Assembly (NCBI RefSeq): GCF_014529935.1
Contig: NZ_JACVFC010000002.1
Location: 248,001 to 312,000 of the forward strand
From: Chitinophaga qingshengii
GTDB taxonomy: Bacteria; Bacteroidota; Bacteroidia; Chitinophagales; Chitinophagaceae
Direction: 5' to 3'
DNA: 64,000 nucleotides
The notes under the pieces were generated by a model, which saw nothing but the letters and a program-made list of their open reading frames with translations, did not search any database and was not told the DNA's origin. Both the position numbers and the translations under genes were made by a program. Below are positions 27,189 to 36,241 of the stretch, piece after piece (within the stretch, counting starts at the first letter, position 1; the number at the start of each line of letters is the position of its first letter).

Positions 27189-29030
27189 CTATCGCTCTAC
27201 CAGTTCCTTCACCCGGTCACCGTAGAAATCTGTTTGTTCGGCATCTATTTTTAACAGCTTATACCAGCGTTTAAAGGTATTGATGAAGACCAGCAGCATG
27301 AGCAGCATGGCCAGTATAGCCAGTACGGCCAACAAATATTGCCCTTTGGGCAGATATACGTTCCTCACCTGTTCGTACCCGGCCCAGAAAGTAATGATGG
27401 CCATAAATACGCCTGGTATAGCGGCACACAAGGCATATTTTTTTCTGTTCATACGGATCAGCATGGTGGTGCATACAATCAACCCGCAGGCAGCCAGCAG
27501 TTGGTTGCTGATACCGAATAAAGGCCAGATACTGCTGACGTTCCCCGTATAAACCAGGTATCCCCATGAAAAAGTAAAGAGCAGGCTACTGATAATGATA
27601 CCGGGCATCCAGTTCTTATCATTGAATTTGGGGATCACACCGCCCAACATTTCCTGCAGGAAGAACCTGCCCACTCTTGTTCCGGCATCTATTGCCGTTA
27701 GGATAAATACCGCTTCAAACATGATGGCGAAATTGTACCAGTACGCCATCACATTCTCCATAAAAGGTATTTTATTAAAGATATGAGCCATTCCCACGGC
27801 CAGGGATACGGCACCGCCGGTTCTTCCCTGTAGTTCAACGCCTATCCGCTGGCTGAAATAGTCCAGCTCCACTGCATGTAAAGAAGGGTTATTAGCCAGG
27901 AAACCTGCATAGGTGTCCGTAGGGGTATTGATGGCAAAATAATCGCCGGGCGCCAGTGTACAAGCTGCTATCAAAGCCATCAGCGCCACAAAGCCTTCCA
28001 CCAGCATGGCCCCATAACCCACAAAAAGTATTTCTCTTTCGTTGGTCAGCATTTTCGGGGTAGTGCCTGTGGCAATGACCGCATGGAAACCGGAAATAGC
28101 GCCGCATGCGATGACGATAAAGATAAAAGGCAGTACGGGTCCGCCGATCACAGGGCCGCCGCCATTCACAAAGCTGGTGATAGCAGGCATCTGGATGGTA
28201 GGATGCACCAATATCACCCCAATGGCCAGCATGATGATCGTTCCGATTTTGAGATAGGTGGATAAATAATCCCTTGGCACCAGGAGCAACCACACCGGTA
28301 GTATAGAGGCCAGAAAACCGTATACCGTAATGGCGATGGAAATAGTCCCTACCTTCCAGTGGAACAGGCTGTTCAACGCGTCAAACTTCATCAGTTCATG
28401 GCCGCCTACAATTGCAGCAATAAGCAGTATACCTCCTAAAATACTGGCGAAGGTGACACTGTTTTTCCGGTAACGCATGATCAGGCCCATGATAATAGCG
28501 ATGGGCATGGTAGCAATAACGGTGAACAAAGACCAGGAAGCTTCATGCATTGCACTGATACAAGCCAGCGAAAGCCCGGCCAGTGTGAGGATCAGAATGA
28601 AGAGGACGGCCACTCCCGCTATCAGCCCGGTGCCCTTGCCAATTTCTTTACCAGCGATGGTAGCCAGACTTTGCCCCTTATGCCGCACAGAAGCAAACAG
28701 CACAACCATATCATGTACGCCGCCGGCCAGCACACAACCGATTAAAATCCATAAGGTGCCCGGCAGGTAACCGAACTGGGCTGCCAGCACAGGCCCCACC
28801 AAAGGCCCCGCCGCCGCTATCGCTGCAAAATGATGCCCGAACAATACGTTCCGGTTCGTTGCTACATAATCTTTCCCATCTGCAAATTCCACAGCCGGCG
28901 TCAGGTGCGCATTATTGAGCTGCAGCACCTTATTGGCCATAAAAATACCGTAGAACCTGTATGCAATCGCAAATATCAGCAGGGCCGCGAATACAAGGGT
29001 AAGCGCATTGGCGCCGTTTAAAAACTCCAT
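27189..29030 (-). CDS. cstA: Carbon starvation protein A (CstA) family transporter
   Basis: About 613 residues with 16 or more membrane helices along the length. Family motifs include VATNRNVLFGHHFAAIAAAGPLVGP near the front, GGVHDM, FHAVIATGTTPKML, and LTAIDAGTRVGRFFLQE. Members import pyruvate or peptides during carbon limitation. Start at MEFLNGANALT (29030); nine extra in-frame residues upstream are unlikely. It has its own transcription unit. Confidence 0.93.
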   Translation of the reverse strand: MEFLNGANALTLVFAALLIFAIAYRFYGIFMANKVLQLNNAHLTPAVEFADGKDYVATNRNVLFGHHFAAIAAAGPLVGPVLAAQFGYLPGTLWILIGCVLAGGVHDMVVLFASVRHKGQSLATIAGKEIGKGTGLIAGVAVLFILILTLAGLSLACISAMHEASWSLFTVIATMPIAIIMGLIMRYRKNSVTFASILGGILLIAAIVGGHELMKFDALNSLFHWKVGTISIAITVYGFLASILPVWLLLVPRDYLSTYLKIGTIIMLAIGVILVHPTIQMPAITSFVNGGGPVIGGPVLPFIFIVIACGAISGFHAVIATGTTPKMLTNEREILFVGYGAMLVEGFVALMALIAACTLAPGDYFAINTPTDTYAGFLANNPSLHAVELDYFSQRIGVELQGRTGGAVSLAVGMAHIFNKIPFMENVMAYWYNFAIMFEAVFILTAIDAGTRVGRFFLQEMLGGVIPKFNDKNWMPGIIISSLLFTFSWGYLVYTGNVSSIWPLFGISNQLLAACGLIVCTTMLIRMNRKKYALCAAIPGVFMAIITFWAGYEQVRNVYLPKGQYLLAVLAILAMLLMLLVFINTFKRWYKLLKIDAEQTDFYGDRVKELVER

Positions 29031-29362
29031 TATTATAAAATTATCCAGATTGATCAACAGATATCAGAAAAGCCGCATAGGCAGTCCATCAGACAGCACT
29101 TAAGATAACACCGATTTTTTTAATTTAAACTAAAATCTCTGCGACGGACGCTTCAACGCAGCACAGCGCCGGTCATAAATGTCATTTTTTTAATGCCAGA
29201 CAATTTATAATAATTTTAATTACAAAGAAATAGATAATAAAATATTTTATTAACAATGTTACTTCCTTGTTTATTTACCTCTACTGCCGGCGGCGGCGTA
29301 CAGAAAGCGTTAACAGAAAGAAAAAATATCACATGGTTGATTAATATTGATATAGCTCCCAT
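29031..29362. other. AT-rich intergenic region, no gene seen
   Basis: About 330 bp upstream of cstA. I see no credible coding frame or TAnnTTTG element on the minus strand. The only clear structure is the terminator at its right end. Confidence 0.5.
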
Positions 29363-29404
29363 AAAAGAGGCCAGGCATCGCTTCCGCAATGCCTGGCCTC
29401 TTTT
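29363..29404. terminator. Strong bidirectional terminator
   Basis: A 16-bp stem AAAAGAGGCCAGGCAT / ATGCCTGGCCTCTTTT with a short loop, 15 bp beyond the stop of the DUF5694 remnant (minus strand). Confidence 0.85.
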
Positions 29405-29418
29405 AATTAAACTATGCA

Positions 29419-29730
29419 TTAATTCTTCAGCACCTCGCTCAGTTCCACCGCCTTATAATCAGTGTCAAAATCAACAAAGTGACTGAACACAGAGATATGA
29501 CCACTGCCGGCAATTACCATTATACGTTCATCCGCAGGAGTGGTGATTTTTTGCACCAGGGAGAACATATGCAGGTTCCTTTTATACCAGGCATTCACCA
29601 CGTCCGCACCAGTGAAATCATGGAGCGCGCCACCTTTGTTTAATAACCGGATATACTGCCCCAGGTTGAGTTTACGGGTACTCATTTTGTTTTTTTCCAA
29701 TAGCAGCCGGGTAAGTGACAATTTCTTCAT
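29419..29730 (-). pseudogene. C-terminal remnant of a DUF5694 protein
   Basis: 103 codons whose final 45 (RNLHMFSLVQKITTP, then ERIMVIAGSGHISVFSHF) match the end of DUF5694/TraB-like proteins, where the IxGxGHxxxL strand is conserved. Complete members are about 250-300 residues; the N-terminal two thirds are absent. No remains are visible upstream, where a Crp/Fnr gene begins. The retained intact terminator suggests a 5' truncation of a formerly complete gene. It could still be expressed from an internal start. Confidence 0.6.
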
Positions 29731-29814
29731 TAAAGCATTATCATACTCACCTAATTACCCCGGCAACCATGTTATCCAGCCTTTTGATTATTATTGTCAG
29801 GATAATTTATTCGT

Positions 29815-30384
29815 ATGTACGAACAGCTGACTAAATATATTACAGACAGGGTTCCCTTAGATGAAGCCGGCTTACAACAGGTCCTCTCCCGTTTTAACCT
29901 CCTGAAAGCAAAAAAAAATGAGCTGGTAGGCAGAACCGGGGAGCCATCGAGACGGATGTTTTTTGTCAATAGAGGATGTTTACGGGTGTACTTTATAAAA
30001 GCCGACGGAAGAGAAGCCACGCGCCGGTTTGCTTTCGAGAACGCTTTTTCCACCTCCCTCACCTCTTTTATCGATGGTTCATTGCTGAAAGAAGATACAC
30101 AGGCAGTAGAGGCATCGGAACTGTTATATATACACCGGGAGGACTTTTATTCCCTGCTCCACACGATTCCCGGCTGGGAAGTATTTTACCGTGGTTTTCT
30201 GGAACATGCCTATATATCGAATACCAGGAGGCTGGAAGATTTTATTACACTCACCCCACGGGAGCGCTATCAATTACTGCTGAAGGAAAACCCTCAGATG
30301 GTGCTTCGTTTGCCGAATAAACTGGTGGCTAATTATCTCAATATCACCCAGGAGGCACTTAGCAGAATAAAATCCGTTATGTAA
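29815..30384 (+). CDS. Crp/Fnr family transcriptional regulator
   Basis: 189 residues with a cyclic-nucleotide-binding-like beta barrel at about 10-120 (RRMFFVNRGCLRVYFI, then FAFENAFSTSLTSFI) and a C-terminal winged helix (RLPNKLVANYLNITQEALSRI). There are no cysteines in an Fe-S arrangement and the cNMP-binding Arg/Glu pair is not obvious. This matches the abundant Bacteroidota Crp-like group with unknown ligand. It precedes the amidohydrolase gene by 67 bp on the same strand, and could regulate or be cotranscribed with it. Confidence 0.9.
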   Translation: MYEQLTKYITDRVPLDEAGLQQVLSRFNLLKAKKNELVGRTGEPSRRMFFVNRGCLRVYFIKADGREATRRFAFENAFSTSLTSFIDGSLLKEDTQAVEASELLYIHREDFYSLLHTIPGWEVFYRGFLEHAYISNTRRLEDFITLTPRERYQLLLKENPQMVLRLPNKLVANYLNITQEALSRIKSVM

Positions 30385-30451
30385 TTATTTGATCAGGATC
30401 AATGATATCAATACAGGATAGCTGGACATTTGTTGCTCAATTCAATCAGCT

Positions 30452-31402
30452 ATGCGTATTATCACTTTAGAAGAACACATCGCCTTACCGGAGTTCGCCG
30501 GAGAGATACAGCAGTGGCCACTGTCCCGGCAAGCACTGGAAAAACTCGCTGACATCAGCGGTATGCGCTTACAATCAATGGACGATAACGGTATTGATAT
30601 GCAGGTATTGTCTGTTGTGGGCAGAGGCGCAGAGAGTTTACCCTTTCCTGAATCCATAAAGTTTGCCACCCGATACAATGATGCGCTTGCGGCCAGCATA
30701 GCCCCCCATCCTACCCGGTTTAAGGCGTTCGCCCATTTACCGATGTCTTCTCCGGAGGCTGCAGCAAATGAGCTGGAAAGAGCTAAAGAAGTACATCATT
30801 TCTGCGGCGCCCTGATCAATGGTCTTATCAACGATAAATTCCTGGACCTTCCCGAATTCAGGCCACTGCTGCAAAAAGCGGAACAACTGCAAATGCCGCT
30901 TTACCTGCATCCCGGCCTGCCGCCTGAAGCAGTGGCTAACGCTTATTACAACGATCTGCCAGGCCCCGCAGGCGTAATGCTTGCCTGCGGCGGTTGGGGA
31001 TGGCATTCGCAAACAGCCTTGCAGGTGCTGCGTTTAATTATCACCGGTACATTGGACCGGTATCCCCGGTTAAAGCTCATCATCGGACATATGGGAGAAA
31101 TGCTTCCCATGATGATGTCGCGGCTGGATGAAAAATTTCCTCTTACCAGTACCAGTCATCATCAGCGCTCTATTAGTCAAACATTGCGGGACCAGGTACA
31201 CATCACCACCAGCGGCATTTTCACTTTACCGCCGCTGATGGCTGCACTGGGTACTTTTGGTATCGATAATGTGATGTTTTCAGTAGACTATCCTTTCAGT
31301 ACAAACGAAGCGGGGAAACAACTGCTGAACAGTATTCCCTTAGCGCCCGAAGATGTAGCGAAGATTGCCGGGGGCAACGCGGAACGATTGCTGGGGCTGT
31401 AG
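30452..31402 (+). CDS. Amidohydrolase family protein (ACMSD / gamma-resorcylate decarboxylase-like)
   Basis: A 316-residue TIM-barrel metalloenzyme of the amidohydrolase-2 group. It has the ExH metal motif right at the start (ITLEEHIALPE), a ligand His in LYLHPGLPPE, IIGHMGEMLP, and the late Asp in SVDYPFSTNE. This set is that of non-oxidative decarboxylases and lactonases of aromatic acids. Substrate cannot be told from sequence. It follows the Crp-like gene and its stop is 4 bp from that of the convergent serine hydrolase. Confidence 0.85.
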   Translation: MRIITLEEHIALPEFAGEIQQWPLSRQALEKLADISGMRLQSMDDNGIDMQVLSVVGRGAESLPFPESIKFATRYNDALAASIAPHPTRFKAFAHLPMSSPEAAANELERAKEVHHFCGALINGLINDKFLDLPEFRPLLQKAEQLQMPLYLHPGLPPEAVANAYYNDLPGPAGVMLACGGWGWHSQTALQVLRLIITGTLDRYPRLKLIIGHMGEMLPMMMSRLDEKFPLTSTSHHQRSISQTLRDQVHITTSGIFTLPPLMAALGTFGIDNVMFSVDYPFSTNEAGKQLLNSIPLAPEDVAKIAGGNAERLLGL

Positions 31403-31406
31403 CACA

Positions 31407-32927
31407 TCACATCAGTCCCAGTTTCTTCATCGCCTTTATTCCATCTTCACTGGTGGGGTTCAGTTCCAGCGATTTTCTGTACATTTTTATGGCATCTTCC
31501 CGGCGTCCGGCTTCCAACAAAGCTTCCCCATAACTATCGTAGGTATTAAAATCAGCCGGCTGTAAGAACGTATTCAGTTTAAATGTCTCCAAGGCCCATT
31601 GCAGATGCTCCCGGGCCTTGGACTGGTACAGGAAATCATATCCCAGGAAATTCATTTCCCTGGGGTTAAAGTAATAATCTGTGCTATCTGCCTTACAAAG
31701 GTGTAATATACAAGCGGCATGATCTGCTCCTTGTACCATCAGCGCCCTGGCATATTCGTGGACAGCAGACCGCTTTAAGAACAAAGGAATGGCCGCTTGC
31801 TGATGCAACATATACAAACAGGAGGTCACATTGTCTCCCAGGGAGCTCTTCCCGTTTGTATAGGCTACTATCACCTGTTTATGACGGAGGTTATGATAGT
31901 AGAAAGTGGCCAGTCCAAATTTAAAGCCTCCATGCCCCACTCCTTTTCCGTATCCCGGCATGTTGAATATTTCCCAGCCAAAGCCATATTGTCCAATGCC
32001 TTCTCCCAACATCGTATCCATACGCTCTTCATACTCCTTTCCATTGTTGAGTTTAAGCGGGGTAATCGCTTCTTCTACTGCTGAAAGCGATAACAGTTTA
32101 CCAGCAAAAAAAGCGTTATCGAATTTCAGCATATCCTCCACTGTAGTAAAGATATTGGAAGATCCTACACTTCCGCTATTGTTATACTCTGAATACCGGT
32201 AGCGTGTTACTTTATCGGCCTGCTGCCAGGTAGTATCGTAGAAGGTTGGTTTCACCTGCTGTTTTACCACCAGGGTATCGTCAGCATGATGCATATTGGC
32301 AACATACGTGTTTTTCATACCGGCCGGTTTAAAAATATACCTCTCCATATACACTGCAAAGTCAAGTCCCGAAACGCTTTCCACTATTAAGGCCAGCAGA
32401 TTGAAGTTGGTATTACAATACCTGAACTCATCACCAGGTTTAAAATACAGGCCCTTTTTCCATCGTTTTAGCAACGGCAATATATTACCATTTGTGATGA
32501 TCGTATCGGGATATTGTTTCACCAGCTCCTCGAAAAGCTCCAGGTTGGGTAAACCAGAAGTATGGGTTAACAGATGACGTAAAGTAATCCCGGTAAATGG
32601 AAAATCCGGAAGATACCGACCCACCTCATCTTCCAGTCGTAGTTTCCCTTTTTCCTTTAGTTGCAGGATAGCAGTGGCGGTAAATACTTTCGCAACAGAT
32701 GCCAGGTTAAAACGGGACTGTGCTGTATTCCGCTGTTGTGTGGCATAATTGGCATATCCACCTGAATAAACATATACCTTATGTCCATTCTCTGCCAGTG
32801 CGATATTGCCATCGTAAAGCCGGTGAGCAGTGATCGTATCAAAATAGTTTTTAAGTGCCGTTTCCCGGTTCTGAGCCGGAGCTTGGGTAGCTATCAGGCA
32901 GATTGTTCCGATAATGATTGACCGCAT
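31407..32927 (-). CDS. Serine hydrolase (beta-lactamase/PBP4*-like) with C-terminal TPR
   Basis: About 506 residues starting at MRSIIIGTIC (32927), which gives a Sec signal cleaved after APA. The catalytic SxxK is Ser77-Val-Ala-Lys80, with the second motif YCN near 170 and GHGGF (the KTG equivalent) near 345. This is the class C beta-lactamase / D-aminopeptidase fold used by many periplasmic esterases and peptidases. The last 60-70 residues form a TPR-like helical pair (YGEALLEAGRREDAIKMYRK). Substrate unknown. Confidence 0.88.
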   Translation of the reverse strand: MRSIIIGTICLIATQAPAQNRETALKNYFDTITAHRLYDGNIALAENGHKVYVYSGGYANYATQQRNTAQSRFNLASVAKVFTATAILQLKEKGKLRLEDEVGRYLPDFPFTGITLRHLLTHTSGLPNLELFEELVKQYPDTIITNGNILPLLKRWKKGLYFKPGDEFRYCNTNFNLLALIVESVSGLDFAVYMERYIFKPAGMKNTYVANMHHADDTLVVKQQVKPTFYDTTWQQADKVTRYRYSEYNNSGSVGSSNIFTTVEDMLKFDNAFFAGKLLSLSAVEEAITPLKLNNGKEYEERMDTMLGEGIGQYGFGWEIFNMPGYGKGVGHGGFKFGLATFYYHNLRHKQVIVAYTNGKSSLGDNVTSCLYMLHQQAAIPLFLKRSAVHEYARALMVQGADHAACILHLCKADSTDYYFNPREMNFLGYDFLYQSKAREHLQWALETFKLNTFLQPADFNTYDSYGEALLEAGRREDAIKMYRKSLELNPTSEDGIKAMKKLGLM

Positions 32928-33108
32928 AAGTATAAGTTTGATGGCGGAACAATAATATGGCATGTCTCGACCAGATCTGCCAAAATGGGATAAACAACCT
33001 GAATTGTGTGACGAAATGGGCGTTTTTAAGTTTCTGAAGACCATCCGTATTCAGGCCGCATGATTTCCACCAAAAGCACCTTGCCTATCAACGAAAATGT
33101 AACAATAC

Positions 33109-33231
33109 ATGGCCGCTATTAATAGCAGCAATCATGATCGTGGTTTCAGCGCCACGGTGTACTGGAAATACGGTATGAGTGAAGATCTCTATCAAAGTAT
33201 CCGGCACGATGAAGGTGGTGCAGGGAGATAA
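33109..33231 (+). CDS. Possible 40-residue small ORF before a terminator
   Basis: ATG at 33109 opens a 40-codon frame with plausible composition (FSATVYWKYGMSEDLYQSI). It ends 2 bp before a strong hairpin terminator. A second 20-codon frame beginning at 33060 ends inside it (VTIHGRY then stop). Read together with one frameshift they would form a single product. It may be a real micro-protein or the tail of a decayed gene; no homolog comes to mind. Confidence 0.3.
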   Translation: MAAINSSNHDRGFSATVYWKYGMSEDLYQSIRHDEGGAGR

Positions 33232-33268
33232 ATAAAAAGTCCGGTTGCTATACAACCGGACTTTTTTA
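33232..33268. terminator. Bidirectional terminator at the end of the Ycf46-type operon
   Basis: AAAAAGTCCGGTTG / CAACCGGACTTTTT stem with a 5-nt loop, directly beyond the stop of the minus-strand radical-SAM gene, with T runs on both strands. Confidence 0.9.
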
Positions 33269-33269
33269 T

Positions 33270-33872
33270 TCAGATCTTTCCCAGCGAACGCCGCAACTCC
33301 AGAAACTTCTCCTTTGGCATCATGCCATTCACTGCAATGCTGCCATCTTCTGCTATGCGTATCTCTACTTTATTTTCAATCGTATGTAGTTGCTCTTCCA
33401 GGTGTTTGTACCGTTCCGTCTGGAAGAAGATACGTTGATTGCCGGAGCCTACCCAGGGACGGTCAAAACTGGTTAATGCCTTTACATAGGGACCGTCGAT
33501 AAAAATATCGCAGAGAGCAATAATGCCGGCTTTATAATGGCAACCACTTTCCAGTATCGCTTCTTTCGTATAGCCGCTGAAGAGCATGAGCGACAAGCCG
33601 GAAGCCTTTACCCGTTCCAGGAACGGCAGCAGCGCCGCCGCCTGGTCCATCGGTTCGCCGCCTAATACGGTGATGCCTTCTATACCGGGTGTGGCGGCCA
33701 GCGTTTGTAATAACGTTGACGGATCTACGACCTTTCCCTTGCTTTTATCCCAGGTATGGGGTACCATACAATCTTCACACCGGATGGAACACCCTTGCAC
33801 CCAAAGGCAAGCCCTGAGTCCTGGTCCTTCTACCGCCGTAACCGGTATAAAATCGTTTATATATAATTCCAT
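33270..33872 (-). CDS. Small radical-SAM (NrdG-like 4Fe-4S) protein, last gene of the Ycf46-type operon
   Basis: About 200 residues from MELYINDFIP (33872). The radical-SAM cluster motif is Cys28-x3-Cys32-x2-Cys35 (GCSIRCEDC), followed by a GGEP motif (VLGGEPMDQAA) that contacts SAM. The length and the CxxxCxxC placement resemble the activating enzyme of anaerobic ribonucleotide reductase. No nrdD is nearby, so its target is probably not NrdD. The start lies 4 bp past the upstream HHH gene's stop, indicating translational coupling within the operon. Its substrate could be another operon product; this is inference. Confidence 0.87.
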   Translation of the reverse strand: MELYINDFIPVTAVEGPGLRACLWVQGCSIRCEDCMVPHTWDKSKGKVVDPSTLLQTLAATPGIEGITVLGGEPMDQAAALLPFLERVKASGLSLMLFSGYTKEAILESGCHYKAGIIALCDIFIDGPYVKALTSFDRPWVGSGNQRIFFQTERYKHLEEQLHTIENKVEIRIAEDGSIAVNGMMPKEKFLELRRSLGKI

Positions 33873-33876
33873 CTGG

Positions 33877-34959
33877 TTAGAATTCAACTCTTCGTCCACC
33901 ACCTGTGCTATCGTCTTTTCTTTTATTAGGAGGGTCTTCTCTCCCGGGCGGCTCCTCCCGTCTTTCAGGGGCTGCGTTATTATTTGTATTATTCACTTCA
34001 AAAGAGGTGGTGAACATCAGTCTGGCGGTTACGTCCTGCGAAAACCCCATACGTCTTTCCAGGTCATAGACATCTTCAAAATAGCCATTCCTCCTACGCT
34101 CACCGACGATGGCTTTCGCCAGGATCAGATTGATACCGGGAATTCTTGTCAATTCATTTTCTTCCGCCATATTTACGTTGGTATAACCCGCTACACGGTC
34201 ATGGGGTATCACAGGCGTACTGCTACTGTAGGTAACCTCCGGCTCTGCAGCAGCTACCGGCGGCGCCACCGCCACGTTATCAAACATACGCCGTCCCAGG
34301 CTGACACAACCAACGAAACTGGCCAACAATCCCAATACGACCAATACCGTGCAGCCTCCTTCCGGGAAGTTAAATCTGTATTTCTCGTATGACTGGATGA
34401 AGATATTTAGCCGTTCAGCGATATATGCCTTTTCCTCCTCTGATTTTCCGAAGGGGACCTTGCTGGCAGCGGCCTCATTTTCTTCCCCGGTTTGTTCTTT
34501 AACCCTGGCCCAGTAAAAAGAATGTATTCTCCTGGCGGCAAGGATCAAATACCCATTGGTACGATACTCCAGCTTCAGCTCCCCGGCGGTGTCCAGCTCG
34601 AAAAAATGTTCCAGTTCGTTATGCTCCTGTATCAAATCCCGGCTCGTTTTTTTCAGTATGCCCGACATGGTCTGTTCGAATGCTTTGTAATCGTACAATG
34701 TTTGTGGGGAGAATGCCGTAGAGTCAAAATGACGCGTAAAAGTTGGTCCCCATTCCGCTGTCAGTATCTGCCGTTGTTCATCTATCTTATTCAGCCGAAA
34801 CATGGACCAAACAACCATCCCTCCCAGCAACAGGAAAAAGATCCCCGTGCGGAATCTCTTTTGAACAAACGACATGGTCACACATGCGAGTGTATTGATT
34901 AAAGGGAAAAATCCGAAAAGTATACCGATGATGGCACCGGTCAACCGGTTTCGAAACAT
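33877..34959 (-). CDS. Membrane protein with C-terminal helix-hairpin-helix domain (first paralog)
   Basis: 360 residues. Two N-terminal membrane helices (about 8-30 and 38-54) with a PLINTLA motif at 19-25, a soluble charged region (55-200), a third helix near 203-222 (LVVLGLLASFVGCVSL), then a ComEA-type helix-hairpin-helix region at about 265-325 (ENELTRIPGINLILAKAIVG). A proline/arginine-rich linker leads to the final residues GGGRRVEF. The paralog upstream has the same plan and a matching tail, as does the AAA+ ATPase of the operon. A role as membrane adaptor is a guess. Confidence 0.75.
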   Translation of the reverse strand: MFRNRLTGAIIGILFGFFPLINTLACVTMSFVQKRFRTGIFFLLLGGMVVWSMFRLNKIDEQRQILTAEWGPTFTRHFDSTAFSPQTLYDYKAFEQTMSGILKKTSRDLIQEHNELEHFFELDTAGELKLEYRTNGYLILAARRIHSFYWARVKEQTGEENEAAASKVPFGKSEEEKAYIAERLNIFIQSYEKYRFNFPEGGCTVLVVLGLLASFVGCVSLGRRMFDNVAVAPPVAAAEPEVTYSSSTPVIPHDRVAGYTNVNMAEENELTRIPGINLILAKAIVGERRRNGYFEDVYDLERRMGFSQDVTARLMFTTSFEVNNTNNNAAPERREEPPGREDPPNKRKDDSTGGGRRVEF

Positions 34960-34977
34960 ATGAAACGTTTTGACTTT

Positions 34978-36030
34978 TTAATATTCAATGACCCGGCCGC
35001 CTCTGCCTCTCAGCGCGTCGAAAGACAGGCTTGCGCTCATGCCGTCGATTTGTTCCCTAGAGAGGTCCATCCGTTTTTTCAGGTCGTTTACATCTGTGAA
35101 GTTTCCACCCGCACTTCTTTCCGCGATGATACTTTTCGCCAGTATCCGGTTCACTCCCCGTAGCTGCATCAGTTCAGCTTCGTCAGCAATATTGATTTTT
35201 ACCATTGGCGGTAAGGGCGGGGGCGTCATTGGCGGCGGTGGCGGTGGCGGCGCTTCCTGCGGTAACGGCGCTCGCGGAGGTCCAGCCGGCATCAGTGGCG
35301 ATGCCCACGAACGAAACAGGTCTGAATAATACAGCTGCGACGTATCACGAACAGGCGGCTCGGGCGGCGGGACAAACAAGTTCCGGGCATTGCGCACACA
35401 ACCTACCCAGCAAAGAAGGTAAGTCAACCCAATTAAAATCTGTAGCAGCCAGTAACCGGAAAGATTTCCAGACTCCAGATAGGCATCAGTAAAACTAATC
35501 ATAGCTGGCTCGCAGTGATTGATCATTGCGCTATCGATTTTCAAATCAAACCGGTGCTTCCCTTTGCTGGTATTAACCTTGAGCAGGTATTGCTCATACA
35601 AACACTGGCAAAAGCCAGCGTATTCCGCTCTGGCGTTCCCCGAAAAATCGTTTCTCTTCGCAGCCTCTAACAAGCCTTCCAGCGCTGCATCTTTTTCCAT
35701 TTGCTCCATGGCCGCCTGACATAAAGCCTCTCCTACTGTGAACTTTAAAACCCCTAACTCCGCTTCAGTCTGCTGTTTTAGCGAAGCCTGATCCGCTAAG
35801 TGCTGTTTAAAAGATTGCAGAAAAACGGGGTTAAAACCTTTCTTTTTTTCATCAGCATAATATGATTTGCCCAGTGCAAAGACAAACACACCTGTCAGGA
35901 TTGCATAGAACAGCGCTACCCGCTTCTTTTTTTTATAAAACGCCAAAAGTGTGGCTGCCAGGCAATTTACCAGGGGTATAGCTCCAATGAAAAAGCCCGC
36001 TAAAAGACCGCATATCCGTTTCAGGACCAT
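34978..36030 (-). CDS. Membrane protein with C-terminal helix-hairpin-helix domain (second paralog)
   Basis: 350 residues, paralogous to its downstream neighbour. Membrane helices are at about 5-31 and 36-54, with PLVNCLA at 19-25, exactly the neighbour's PLINTLA position. A third helix is near 198-222. A proline-rich run at about 255-280 separates it from the helix-hairpin-helix region (EAELMQLRGVNRILAKSIIA) and a final R-G-R-G-G-R-V-I-E-Y. It starts 1 bp after the DUF2997 stop. The two copies probably arose by tandem duplication. Function unknown. Confidence 0.75.
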   Translation of the reverse strand: MVLKRICGLLAGFFIGAIPLVNCLAATLLAFYKKKKRVALFYAILTGVFVFALGKSYYADEKKKGFNPVFLQSFKQHLADQASLKQQTEAELGVLKFTVGEALCQAAMEQMEKDAALEGLLEAAKRNDFSGNARAEYAGFCQCLYEQYLLKVNTSKGKHRFDLKIDSAMINHCEPAMISFTDAYLESGNLSGYWLLQILIGLTYLLCWVGCVRNARNLFVPPPEPPVRDTSQLYYSDLFRSWASPLMPAGPPRAPLPQEAPPPPPPPMTPPPLPPMVKINIADEAELMQLRGVNRILAKSIIAERSAGGNFTDVNDLKKRMDLSREQIDGMSASLSFDALRGRGGRVIEY

Positions 36031-36031
36031 A

Positions 36032-36241
36032 CTACAGATTGTTTGACAATTGTGACCGGTCGTCGGTTTTCACTTCCTGTTCGTAGTACTCGGAAGTCAG
36101 GGTTTCATGGATGATATTCCCTTCCACCAGTTGTTCCACCAACTTCGTATAGTCTTTACAGGAAGGACCTTTCACCCCGTTTATTTCAGCGGTCACATTT
36201 CCTTCCTTATCTATGGAGATAATGAGTTTACGGCCGGACAT
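36032..36241 (-). CDS. DUF2997 domain protein
   Basis: A 69-residue protein matching DUF2997: a beta strand with IISIDKEGNVTAEINGVKG, then PSCKDYTKLVEQLVEG. In cyanobacteria this small family is encoded beside DUF1257/Ycf35 proteins. Here its start overlaps the stop of the DUF1257-like gene (TGATG), so translation is coupled. No enzymatic residues are seen apart from one conserved Cys. Confidence 0.75.
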   Translation of the reverse strand: MSGRKLIISIDKEGNVTAEINGVKGPSCKDYTKLVEQLVEGNIIHETLTSEYYEQEVKTDDRSQLSNNL

